9,539 nucleotides of DNA. Origin: HRBIN24 sp035574155 (GTDB taxonomy: Bacteria; Chloroflexota; Dehalococcoidia; SM23-28-2; HRBIN24). The stretch lies in NCBI GenBank assembly GCA_035574155.1, contig DATLZD010000078.1:1-9539 (forward strand). Reading direction: 5' to 3'. A program made the position numbers and the translations under genes. The notes below the pieces were generated by a model. The model was given only the letters and a program-made list of their open reading frames with translations. It was not told the origin of the DNA and ran no database searches. This document shows positions 1-5,737 of the stretch, piece after piece (positions within the stretch are counted from its first letter, which is position 1; every line of letters starts with the position of its first letter).

Positions 1-1
1 C

Positions 2-1222
2 GCTGGGTCACCGCCGCTGCTGGACACCCCACCGCCTAGCCCAGCAGTCCCCGTCTTCGACCCCCAGCGGGCCCTGCAGCACGTCCGCCGCCTATCGGTG
101 GACATCGGCCCCAGGCCGGCCGGCAGCCCCGCCGAGGAGGAGGCCGCCCGCTACCTGGTCCAGACCCTCGAGTCCTACGGCTATCGCGTCGAGCAGCAGT
201 CCTTCGCCATCCGTCCCACCCTGACCCGCGAGGTGGAGCTGCGCCTGCGGTCGCCGGTGGCGCGCAGCATCGATGCCCTGGCCATCGTCTTCAGTCCTGC
301 GGGACAGGTGGAGGCCGAGCTGGTCTACGCCGGCCAGGGGCGCTTGGAGGAGTTCCCGGCGACGTCCCGGGGACGCATAGCCCTGGTCCAGCGGGGTGCC
401 ATCACCTTCGCCGAGAAGGTGGGCAACGCCTTCCGTGCCGGCGCGGTGGGGGTCATCGTCTTCAACGACCGCCCTGGCCCCTTTCTCGGGGTCATGCCCC
501 AGGGGGCGGCCCTGCCGGCGGTGGCCATCAGCCAGGAGGACGGCCAGGCGCTGCTGCAGATGCTGCTGCAGGGGCCGGTGCGGGCCTTTCTCAGGGTGGC
601 CGAGCCTTCGGTCAGGACTTCTTACAACGTGTTGGCCAGACCGCCCGGTGGCGAGTGCCGGTTGCTGGTCGGCGGACACTATGACTCGGTCCCCATCTCC
701 CCCGGTGCCAACGACAACGCCTCGGGCGTAGCGACGGTGCTGGAGCTGGCCCGGGTCCTGGCCGATGACCCCCTGCGAGGCGGCATCTGCTTCGCCCTGT
801 TTGGGGCGGAGGAGGAGGGGCTGTTGGGCAGCCGTGAGTTGGTGGCGCGGCTCAACGTGGAGGAGAGGCCACGGCTGCTGGCCATGATCAATCTGGACAT
901 GGTGGGGGTAGGTGACCGCTGGCTGATAGTGGGCACCCGAGAGCTGGCCCAGGAGGCGGCCAGCCAGGCCGAGGCCCTCGGCCTGACCTACCAGATAGGC
1001 GAGCTGCCCCAGGGCTTCTCGTCTGATCATGCCAGCTTCCTCGAGGCGGGCATCCCAGCGGTCTTTTTCCACCGTCAGGACGACCCGCGCTACCATTCCC
1101 CCGAGGACACGGTCCAGTATGTGGACGGAGCTGCCCTGGCCGAGGCGGCGCGCATGTCCTTGGCCGTGATCGACGCCTTGCTGGGGGTAGGGCGGCCTGC
1201 CCTTGTGCCTTCCGTGCCCTAG
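2..1222 (+). CDS. M28 family zinc metallopeptidase with PA domain (5' end outside window)
   Basis: Probable zinc aminopeptidase or carboxypeptidase of the M28 (aminopeptidase Y/S-like) family, removing residues from peptides, probably outside the membrane. Counting from the GTG codon at 98, the metal and catalytic residues are all present: H194 and D196 in GGHYDS, D206 in GANDNASG, the E238/E239 pair in FGAEEEGLLGS, D267 in NLDMVG, and H333 in RYHSPEDT. A PA (protease-associated) domain is inserted at about residues 70-160 (GRIALVQRG...GAVGVIVFND). The frame stays open leftward from 98 to base 2 and encodes a Pro-rich linker, then FDPQRALQHVRRLS, the usual helix just before IGPRPAGS. The real start and any signal peptide therefore lie left of the window, and the GTG at 98 is not the start. 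The LysM lipoprotein gene follows 20 bp after the stop, probably co-transcribed. The family is firm; the substrate is unknown. Confidence 0.9.
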   Translation, partial: AGSPPLLDTPPPSPAVPVFDPQRALQHVRRLSVDIGPRPAGSPAEEEAARYLVQTLESYGYRVEQQSFAIRPTLTREVELRLRSPVARSIDALAIVFSPAGQVEAELVYAGQGRLEEFPATSRGRIALVQRGAITFAEKVGNAFRAGAVGVIVFNDRPGPFLGVMPQGAALPAVAISQEDGQALLQMLLQGPVRAFLRVAEPSVRTSYNVLARPPGGECRLLVGGHYDSVPISPGANDNASGVATVLELARVLADDPLRGGICFALFGAEEEGLLGSRELVARLNVEERPRLLAMINLDMVGVGDRWLIVGTRELAQEAASQAEALGLTYQIGELPQGFSSDHASFLEAGIPAVFFHRQDDPRYHSPEDTVQYVDGAALAEAARMSLAVIDALLGVGRPALVPSVP

Positions 1223-1242
1223 CTGATACCATCGGCTGGGCG

Positions 1243-1623
1243 ATGGCGATGCCGGTGCGCACCCTGTGGCCGGTGCTGGCGCTGGCCCTGTTGCTGGCGG
1301 CTGCCTGCGGCGACGGGCTGGCGCCGGGGTCGTCCGGGTCGGCAGGGGAGGTGCGGCTGACGGACCCCCGGCAGGTCCCCACCGCCACGCCCTGGGCGAC
1401 GCCCCCGCCGGTCATCTACCTGGAGGGGACCCCGACGGTGGGGGCGCCGACGCCAGGAGCTGGTGGGCCCTGTGGGGACGAGTATGTCGTCCAGCCTGGG
1501 GACGTGCCTGTGACCATTGCCCAGCGCTGCGGCATTACCCTTGAGGCCCTGCTGGGTGCCAATCCGGGCCTGGACCCTACCGCCCTGCGCCCCGGCGACC
1601 GCCTGCGGATCCCCCGTCGCTAG
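1243..1623 (+). CDS. Small LysM-domain lipoprotein
   Basis: A 126-residue predicted surface lipoprotein. The N-terminus has a short charged start (MAMPVR), a hydrophobic stretch at residues 8-21, and a lipobox-like LAAAC with Cys22 as the likely lipidated residue; Ala rather than Leu at -3 makes the box slightly weak. Residues 25-76 are a low-complexity Pro/Thr/Gly/Ala spacer. Residues 81-124 are one LysM repeat, opening YVVQPGD and closing RPGDRLRIPRR. LysM binds N-acetylglucosamine-containing polymers such as peptidoglycan. Two cysteines, C77 just before the domain and C96 inside it, could form a disulfide. The ATG at 1243 has only a weak purine stretch upstream (GGCTGGG), and the ATG at 1249 is an alternative. 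The gene lies 20 bp after the M28 peptidase. No catalytic domain is present, so the role is probably binding or anchoring. Confidence 0.82.
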   Translation: MAMPVRTLWPVLALALLLAAACGDGLAPGSSGSAGEVRLTDPRQVPTATPWATPPPVIYLEGTPTVGAPTPGAGGPCGDEYVVQPGDVPVTIAQRCGITLEALLGANPGLDPTALRPGDRLRIPRR

Positions 1624-1638
1624 GCCCGCTCCCACCGA

Positions 1639-1667
1639 TTGCGCCATCCTGCTTCCTGTGCTAGCAT
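1639..1667 (+). promoter_or_regulatory. Candidate sigma-70-type promoter for the carboxyltransferase operon
   Basis: The -35-like TTGCGC is at 1639-1644, followed by a 17-bp spacer and TAGCAT at 1662-1667. The TG at 1659-1660, one base before the -10, makes it an extended -10 element. Transcription would begin near 1674, about 54 nt before the ATG at 1728. The hexamers match consensus only moderately, but the placement in the single sizeable gap before the operon and the extended TG motif support it. Confidence 0.45.
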
Positions 1668-1669
1668 TC

Positions 1670-1691
1670 GGCCCGAAGGCCGTTGGCGGCC
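1670..1691 (+). other. Two mutually exclusive short hairpins in the operon leader
   Basis: GGCC at 1670-1673 can pair with GGCC at 1678-1681 around a CGAA loop. The same 1678-1682 segment (GGCCG) can instead pair with CGGCC at 1687-1691 around TTGG. The two folds share one arm and cannot form together. No U-run follows, so this is not an intrinsic terminator. It lies between the candidate promoter and the ribosome binding site. In DNA this GC-rich, short palindromes are common, so a function is only possible. Confidence 0.25.
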
Positions 1692-1727
1692 GTCCGACGC
1701 CCCATAACCCCTGCCAGGAACGGAGAT

Positions 1728-3290
1728 ATGGCGATAGAGGGCAGGCCCCTGTCCGAAAAGCTCTCTCATCTCCTGAAGCTCAAGGAGCAGGCCCGCCAGG
1801 GTGGTGGCCCCGAGCGCATCGAGGCCCAGCACAAGCGTGGCAAGCTCACCGCCCGGGAGCGTCTCGACCTGCTGCTGGACCCGGGCAGCTTCGAGGAGTT
1901 GGACGCGCTGGTGCTGCACCGCGCCACCGATTTCGGCCTCGACCGCCAACGCTACTACGGCGACGCGGTGGTCACCGGCTACGGCACCATCGAGGGGCGC
2001 CTGGTCTACGTCTTCTCCCAGGACTTCACGGTGCTGGGCGGCTCCCTGTCGGAGGCCGTGGGCGAGAAGATCTGCAAGGTCATGGACCTGGCCCTCAAGA
2101 ACGGCGCTCCCATCATCGGCATCAACGACTCCGGGGGCGCCCGCATCCAGGAAGGGGTCGTGTCGCTACGGGGCTACGGTGACATCTTCCTGCGCAATAC
2201 CCTGGCCTCGGGAGTCATACCGCAGATATCGGTCATCATGGGCCCCTGCGCCGGTGGCGCTGTCTACTCGCCGGCGCTGACGGACTTCATCTTCATGACC
2301 AGGGCCGCCCACATGTATATCACCGGGCCTGACGTGGTGCGGGCCGTCACCCAGGAGGAGGTGACCCACGAGGAGTTGGGGGGCGCCCAGGTGCACGCCA
2401 CCAAGAGCGGGGTGGCCCACTTCGTACTGGACTCGGAGCAGGAGTGCCTGCAGGAGGTGCGGCGGCTCCTCTCCTTCCTCCCCTCCAACAACATGGAGGA
2501 CCCGCCGGCGGTGGAGCCGGGCGACGACCCACATCGCCTGTGCGATGACCTGCTGGACATCGTCCCCGAGGACCCCGCCAAGCCCTACGACATGCACGAG
2601 GTCATCTACCGCATCGTGGACGATGGCGACTTCATGGAGGTCCACTCCTACTGGGGACAGAGCATCGTGGTGGGGTTTGCCCGCATGAACGGCAGGCCGG
2701 TGGGCATCGTCGCCAACAACCCCGCCGTGCTGGCGGGCGTGCTGGACATTGACTCCTCCCGCAAGGCGGCGCGCTTCGTCCGTTTCTGCGATGCCTTCAA
2801 CATCCCCATCGTCACCCTGGTGGACGTGCCGGGCTACATGCCGGGCACCGACCAAGAGCACGGGGGCATCATCGTCCACGGCGCCAAGCTGATCTACGCC
2901 TACTCGGAGGCGACGGTCCCCAAGGTCACGTGCATCGTCCGCAAGGCCTATGGCGGCGCCTACCTGGTGATGGGCTCCAAGCACCTGCGGGCCGACATCA
3001 ACTACGCCTGGCCCACGGCCGAGATCGCCGTGATGGGCCCCGAGGGAGCGGTAAACATCGTCTTCCGCCGGGAGCTGGAGGCAGCCGCGGACCCCGATGC
3101 CAGGAGGCAGGAGCTGATCCAGGAGTACCGCCAGAAGTTCGCCAACCCTTATGTGGCGGCGTCACGTGGCTTCATCGACGACGTCATCGACCCGCGGGAG
3201 ACGCGGGCCAAGATCATCCGTGCCCTGGAGATGCTGCGCAACAAGACGGACACCAATCCCCCCAAGAAGCACGGCAACGTACCTCTCTGA
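1728..3290 (+). CDS. Acyl-CoA carboxyltransferase, 12S/PccB/MmdA family
   Basis: A 520-residue carboxyltransferase of the crotonase-fold biotin-enzyme family, moving CO2 between carboxybiotin and an acyl-CoA, probably propionyl-CoA/methylmalonyl-CoA. The N-half carries KLTARERLDLLLDPGSFEE, FSQDFTVLGGS, NDSGGARIQEG (CoA-side oxyanion turn) and GPCAGGAVYSPAL. The C-half carries DVPGYMPGTDQEHGGIIVHG, RKAYGGAYLVMGSKH and AWPTAEIAVMGPEGAVNI (biotin-side turn). The length fits PccB, MmdA and the transcarboxylase 12S subunit. The start at 1728 is chosen over an in-frame ATG at 1683 because it follows AGGA (1716-1719, 8 bases away) and GGAG, and because homologues begin near here. Leu413 sits where Streptomyces PccB has the specificity residue Asp422 (numbering from memory). 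The stop overlaps the next reading frame at TGATG. With a 5S-like and a biotin-carrier gene following and no biotin carboxylase, a transcarboxylase subunit is favoured over a PCC beta chain. Confidence 0.9.
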   Translation: MAIEGRPLSEKLSHLLKLKEQARQGGGPERIEAQHKRGKLTARERLDLLLDPGSFEELDALVLHRATDFGLDRQRYYGDAVVTGYGTIEGRLVYVFSQDFTVLGGSLSEAVGEKICKVMDLALKNGAPIIGINDSGGARIQEGVVSLRGYGDIFLRNTLASGVIPQISVIMGPCAGGAVYSPALTDFIFMTRAAHMYITGPDVVRAVTQEEVTHEELGGAQVHATKSGVAHFVLDSEQECLQEVRRLLSFLPSNNMEDPPAVEPGDDPHRLCDDLLDIVPEDPAKPYDMHEVIYRIVDDGDFMEVHSYWGQSIVVGFARMNGRPVGIVANNPAVLAGVLDIDSSRKAARFVRFCDAFNIPIVTLVDVPGYMPGTDQEHGGIIVHGAKLIYAYSEATVPKVTCIVRKAYGGAYLVMGSKHLRADINYAWPTAEIAVMGPEGAVNIVFRRELEAAADPDARRQELIQEYRQKFANPYVAASRGFIDDVIDPRETRAKIIRALEMLRNKTDTNPPKKHGNVPL

Positions 3291-3293
3291 TGT

Positions 3294-3299
3294 GGAGGG
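3294..3299 (+). promoter_or_regulatory. Shine-Dalgarno site deciding the 5S-like start
   Basis: GGAGGG lies 8 bases before the ATG at 3308. It favours that start over the in-frame ATG at 3290, which overlaps the preceding stop codon but has no purine-rich site upstream. Confidence 0.7.
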
Positions 3300-3307
3300 C
3301 TGGGGCG

Positions 3308-4783
3308 ATGGGCGTGGGCATAACCGACACCACCCTGCGCGACGCGCACCAGAGCCTGCTGGCCACCCGCATGCGCACCGAGGACATGCTGCCCATCGCG
3401 CCCCTGATGGACGAGGTGGGCTTCCACAGCGTAGAGGTCTGGGGCGGTGCGACCTTCGATACCTGCCTGCGCTTCCTGCGGGAGGACCCCTGGGAGCGCC
3501 TGCGCCAGCTAAAGCGCTGCTTCCGCCGCACCCCGCTGCAGATGCTGCTGCGGGGACAGAACGTGGTGGGCTACCGGCACTATGCCGACGACGTGGTCGA
3601 GAAGTTCGTGGAGCTGGCCATCAAGAACGGCATGGACATCTTCCGCATCTTCGATGCCCTCAACGACCTGCGCAACCTGGAGACGGCTGTGAGGGCTGTC
3701 AAGCGCTACGGAGGCCATGCCCAGGGCACCATCTGCTACACCATCAGCCCCGTCCACACGCTGGACCTCTACGCCCGCATGGCCCGCGAGCTGGTGGAGA
3801 TGGGCTCCGATTCCATCTGCATCAAGGACATGGCCGGCATCCTCCGGCCCTACGAGGCCTACGAGCTGGTGAAGCGCCTCAAGGATACGGTGCCGGTGCC
3901 CGTCCAGCTCCATACCCACTCCACCGGCGGCCTGGCCCCGCTGGCGGTGCTGAAGGCTATCGAGGCCGGGGTGGACGTGGTGGACTGCGCCATCTCCAGC
4001 CTCTCCCTGGGGACGTCCCAGCCGCCCTGTGAGTCGTTGGTGGCCACCCTCAAGGGGACCCCCCATGACCCCGGACTCGACTTGGAGCTGCTGTCCCGGA
4101 TCGCCGCCTACTTCGCCGAGGTCCGGCGCAAGTATGCCGCCTTCGAGGGCGAGGTGACGGTGGACGTGGGTGTCCTCATCCACCAGGTGCCGGGCGGCAT
4201 GATCTCCAACCTTCTGTCCCAACTGCGGGAGATGGGTGCCGCCCACCGACTGCCCGAGGTGCTGGAGGAGATACCGCGGGTGCGGGCCGAGCTGGGCTAC
4301 CCTCCCCTGGTGACCCCCACCAGCCAGATCGTCGGCACCCAGGCGGTCCTCAACGTGCTGGCCGGCGAGCGCTACAAGCAGGTGACGCGGGAGACCAGGG
4401 CCTACGTCCAGGGCTACTACGGCCGTCCCCCCGCTCCCATAGACCCCGATGTGAAGCGCAAGGTGCTGGGTGATGCCGAGGAGATCAGCGGCCGCCCCGC
4501 TGACCATCTGTCCCCCGAGCTAGAGAAGGCCCGGCAGGAGCTGGGCGATCTGGCCCGCTCGGAGGAGGACGTGGTCTCATATGTGCTCTTCCCCCAGGTG
4601 GCCAGGGAGTTCCTGGAATGGTTGGCCCGGGGTGGCGGTCTGGAGGAGGAAGAGGTGGCAGCCATTGCCGTCGCCCTGGCCCACGACCAGCAGCGGCCGC
4701 AGCCGGCACCGCCCCCCAGAGTGGAGGTCTCCCTCTGGAAGGTGGCCGGCCGTCGCCGTCTGTTGCACCGCATCGGCTCATGA
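3308..4783 (+). CDS. Pyruvate/oxaloacetate carboxyltransferase, transcarboxylase 5S / PycB family
   Basis: A 491-residue TIM-barrel carboxyltransferase that would pass CO2 between carboxybiotin and pyruvate, giving oxaloacetate, or the reverse. It opens GITDTTLRDAHQSLLATRMR. The metal site is complete: Asp12 (RDAHQS), Lys173 (IKDMAG, the lysine carbamylated in this family), and His202 and His204 (LHTHS). These correspond to D23, K184, H215 and H217 of the Propionibacterium 5S subunit. LLRGQN and TPTSQIVGTQAVLNV are family signatures. Thr236 in GTSQPP falls where pyruvate carboxylase has its catalytic threonine. Length is close to 5S (about 505). There is no C-terminal biotinyl domain; the protein ends in a Pro/Arg-rich tail, and the biotin carrier is the next gene, overlapping by 4 bases (ATGA, 4780-4783). 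OadA and PycB belong to the same family, so the substrate class is firm but the complex is inferred from context. Confidence 0.88.
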   Translation: MGVGITDTTLRDAHQSLLATRMRTEDMLPIAPLMDEVGFHSVEVWGGATFDTCLRFLREDPWERLRQLKRCFRRTPLQMLLRGQNVVGYRHYADDVVEKFVELAIKNGMDIFRIFDALNDLRNLETAVRAVKRYGGHAQGTICYTISPVHTLDLYARMARELVEMGSDSICIKDMAGILRPYEAYELVKRLKDTVPVPVQLHTHSTGGLAPLAVLKAIEAGVDVVDCAISSLSLGTSQPPCESLVATLKGTPHDPGLDLELLSRIAAYFAEVRRKYAAFEGEVTVDVGVLIHQVPGGMISNLLSQLREMGAAHRLPEVLEEIPRVRAELGYPPLVTPTSQIVGTQAVLNVLAGERYKQVTRETRAYVQGYYGRPPAPIDPDVKRKVLGDAEEISGRPADHLSPELEKARQELGDLARSEEDVVSYVLFPQVAREFLEWLARGGGLEEEEVAAIAVALAHDQQRPQPAPPPRVEVSLWKVAGRRRLLHRIGS

Positions 4784-5292
4784 GGCTGGTAGTAGACGGT
4801 CAGGAGTTCGAGGTCGAGCACCGCGGCGACACGGTGGTGGTCAATGGCCGCGAGTTCGCCGTCCGTGTGCGTCGACAGCGGGGCATCGTCACCGTATACG
4901 TCAACGAGCGCCCCTACTACGTGCAGCTCCCTGAGGACCACCCCGCGGAGGGACCCCTGACGGCCCTGGTGGACGCGCGCCAGCACCAGGTGGAGGTGAG
5001 GGGAGGGACTTCCCAGCGCCCGCGGCCCAGGACGGCGTCCTCCTCCCCACGGCGGGCGCTCTCCGTGGCCGGCCCCGGCGTGGTGACGGCGCCCATGACC
5101 GGCCGCGTGGTGCGGGTTCAGGTCCAGATGGGCGACGAGGTGGAGGAGGGGCAGGTGCTGCTGGTGGTGGAGGCCATGAAGATGGAGAACGAGGTCACGG
5201 CACCGGTAGCGGGTCGCGTCAAGGAGGTTCTGGTGCAGGCAGGGGCGCGGGTCAGCGAGGGCGACCCGCTGGTGCTGCTGGAGCCCCGCTGA
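4780..5292 (+). CDS. Biotin carboxyl carrier protein (1.3S-like)
   Basis: A 170-residue carrier protein that holds covalently bound biotin and shuttles carboxyl groups between the two transferases encoded upstream. Residues 98-170 form a biotinyl domain with the EAMKMEN signature; Lys134 (codon at 5179) is the expected biotinylation site, between the usual TAPMTGRV and APVAGRV repeats. Residues 1-74 form a separate beta-rich domain (MRLVVDGQEFEVEHRGDTVV...) joined by an Arg/Pro/Ser-rich linker at about 75-97. The ATG at 4780 overlaps the previous stop as ATGA, typical of translational coupling; the open frame extends further left, but that part lies inside the upstream gene. It is longer than the 1.3S subunit of Propionibacterium (about 123 residues) because of the N-terminal domain. 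It is the last gene of the operon and ends 3 bp from a convergent gene. Confidence 0.9.
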   Translation: MRLVVDGQEFEVEHRGDTVVVNGREFAVRVRRQRGIVTVYVNERPYYVQLPEDHPAEGPLTALVDARQHQVEVRGGTSQRPRPRTASSSPRRALSVAGPGVVTAPMTGRVVRVQVQMGDEVEEGQVLLVVEAMKMENEVTAPVAGRVKEVLVQAGARVSEGDPLVLLEPR

Positions 5293-5295
5293 TGC

Positions 5296-5532
5296 CTACC
5301 CCTCCGGCAGGGTGACTAGGGACGTGGTGCTGTGGATGCCCTCTATCTTGCGTATGCGCTCCCCTAGGATGGGGGGTATATCGGTGAGGTTCTCCACTTC
5401 CAGCTCGGCTACGATGTCGTAGGGGCCCATCACCTGGTGGCACTCCACCACTCCGGGGATCTGGCGGATGAGGTCGGCCACCGTCCGGGTGCGGGCGGGG
5501 TCGGCCACGATGAGCACGTATGCCTTGATCAT
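5296..5532 (-). CDS. Stand-alone RAM-domain protein (Lrp/AsnC ligand-binding domain, no DNA-binding domain)
   Basis: A 78-residue protein made only of the RAM (regulation of amino acid metabolism) fold that forms the effector-binding half of Lrp/AsnC regulators. It reads MIKAYVLIVADPARTRTVAD, IPGVVECHQVMGPYDIVAEL, then IRKIEGIHSTTSLVTL, matching beta-alpha-beta-beta-alpha-beta with the typical G-PYD-hydrophobic strand. There is no helix-turn-helix. RAM domains form dimers and higher oligomers and bind small effectors, often amino acids; stand-alone versions may sense a metabolite or partner with full Lrp proteins. The start at 5532 has a strong GGAAGGAG site (5539-5546, 6-base spacing). An in-frame ATG at 5568 is rejected because it falls inside the -10 box. 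The gene diverges from korAB and converges on the biotin-carrier gene. The effector is unknown. Confidence 0.85.
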   Translation of the reverse strand: MIKAYVLIVADPARTRTVADLIRQIPGVVECHQVMGPYDIVAELEVENLTDIPPILGERIRKIEGIHSTTSLVTLPEG

Positions 5533-5566
5533 GCGGTGCTCCTTCCTGCAGGCGTATCTAAGGCCC

Positions 5567-5572
5567 ATTATA
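5567..5572 (-). promoter_or_regulatory. Perfect TATAAT -10 box for the RAM gene
   Basis: Read on the minus strand, 5572-5567 is TATAAT, within TATATAAT. It is one of very few AT-rich spots in this GC-rich intergenic region. Transcription would start near 5560, about 28 nt before the ATG at 5532, leaving room for the strong ribosome binding site. No convincing -35 hexamer is seen upstream (CTGGCG at the 17-bp position). Confidence 0.55.
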
Positions 5573-5659
5573 TAGGCAGGGGCCGACGGCGCCAGGCCGC
5601 CGCGACGCCGATGCCAGACTGCCCGCTTACAGAATCTTTCTATTCCCTGCCCCTGGCCC

Positions 5660-5688
5660 TGTTCATAGCCGGCCCTCTTTGCTACAAT
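5660..5688 (+). promoter_or_regulatory. Extended -10 promoter for korAB
   Basis: TGCTACAAT at 5680-5688 is an extended -10 (TG, one base, then TACAAT). The hexamer 17 bp upstream, TGTTCA at 5660-5665, is only a weak -35, as is usual for extended -10 promoters. The predicted start near 5695 gives a leader of about 43 nt to the ATG at 5738. Confidence 0.6.
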
Positions 5689-5698
5689 GGGTCTGGCG

Positions 5699-5713
5699 GC
5701 CCCGATAAGGGGC
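5699..5713 (+). other. Small hairpin in the korA leader
   Basis: GCCCC at 5699-5703 pairs with GGGGC at 5709-5713 around a GATAA loop, just after the predicted transcription start. It could stabilise the 5' end of the mRNA, or be chance. It does not cover the AGGAG ribosome binding site at 5731-5735. Confidence 0.3.
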
Positions 5714-5737
5714 GTAGGTCACGAGGGCCGAGGAGCT

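Noticed and set aside
551..571. Direct repeat CTGCTGCAG separated by ATG
   Set aside because: It only encodes the leucine-rich LLQMLLQ helix inside the peptidase; no sign of a mobile or regulatory repeat.
92..1096. Long minus-strand open frame (334 residues) opposite the M28 peptidase
   Set aside because: His/Gly/Arg/Gln-rich shadow of a GC-rich gene; no domain recognised, while the plus strand has a full metallopeptidase signature.
2930..3307. Extending the 5S-like protein leftward to an in-frame ATG at 2930 or 3290
   Set aside because: The extension is the out-of-frame copy of the upstream carboxyltransferase. The ATG at 3308 has GGAGGG 8 bases upstream and matches where homologues begin.
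3509..4507. Minus-strand open frame of 332 residues opposite the 5S-like gene
   Set aside because: Antisense shadow of a strongly conserved gene; composition is low-complexity and no ribosome binding site or motif supports it.
1728..5292. Sodium-pumping methylmalonyl-CoA or oxaloacetate decarboxylase
   Set aside because: No membrane beta subunit or small gamma subunit is encoded in the cluster, and two different soluble transferases share the carrier.
5545..5552. Palindrome CCTGCAGG in the RAM gene leader
   Set aside because: An 8-bp palindrome of this composition is expected by chance and it partly overlaps the ribosome binding site region; no second copy was noticed nearby.
5533..5568. 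Longer form of the RAM protein starting at the ATG whose first base is 5568
   Set aside because: That ATG overlaps the TATAAT box and adds 12 non-conserved residues; the start at 5532 has a strong GGAAGGAG site.
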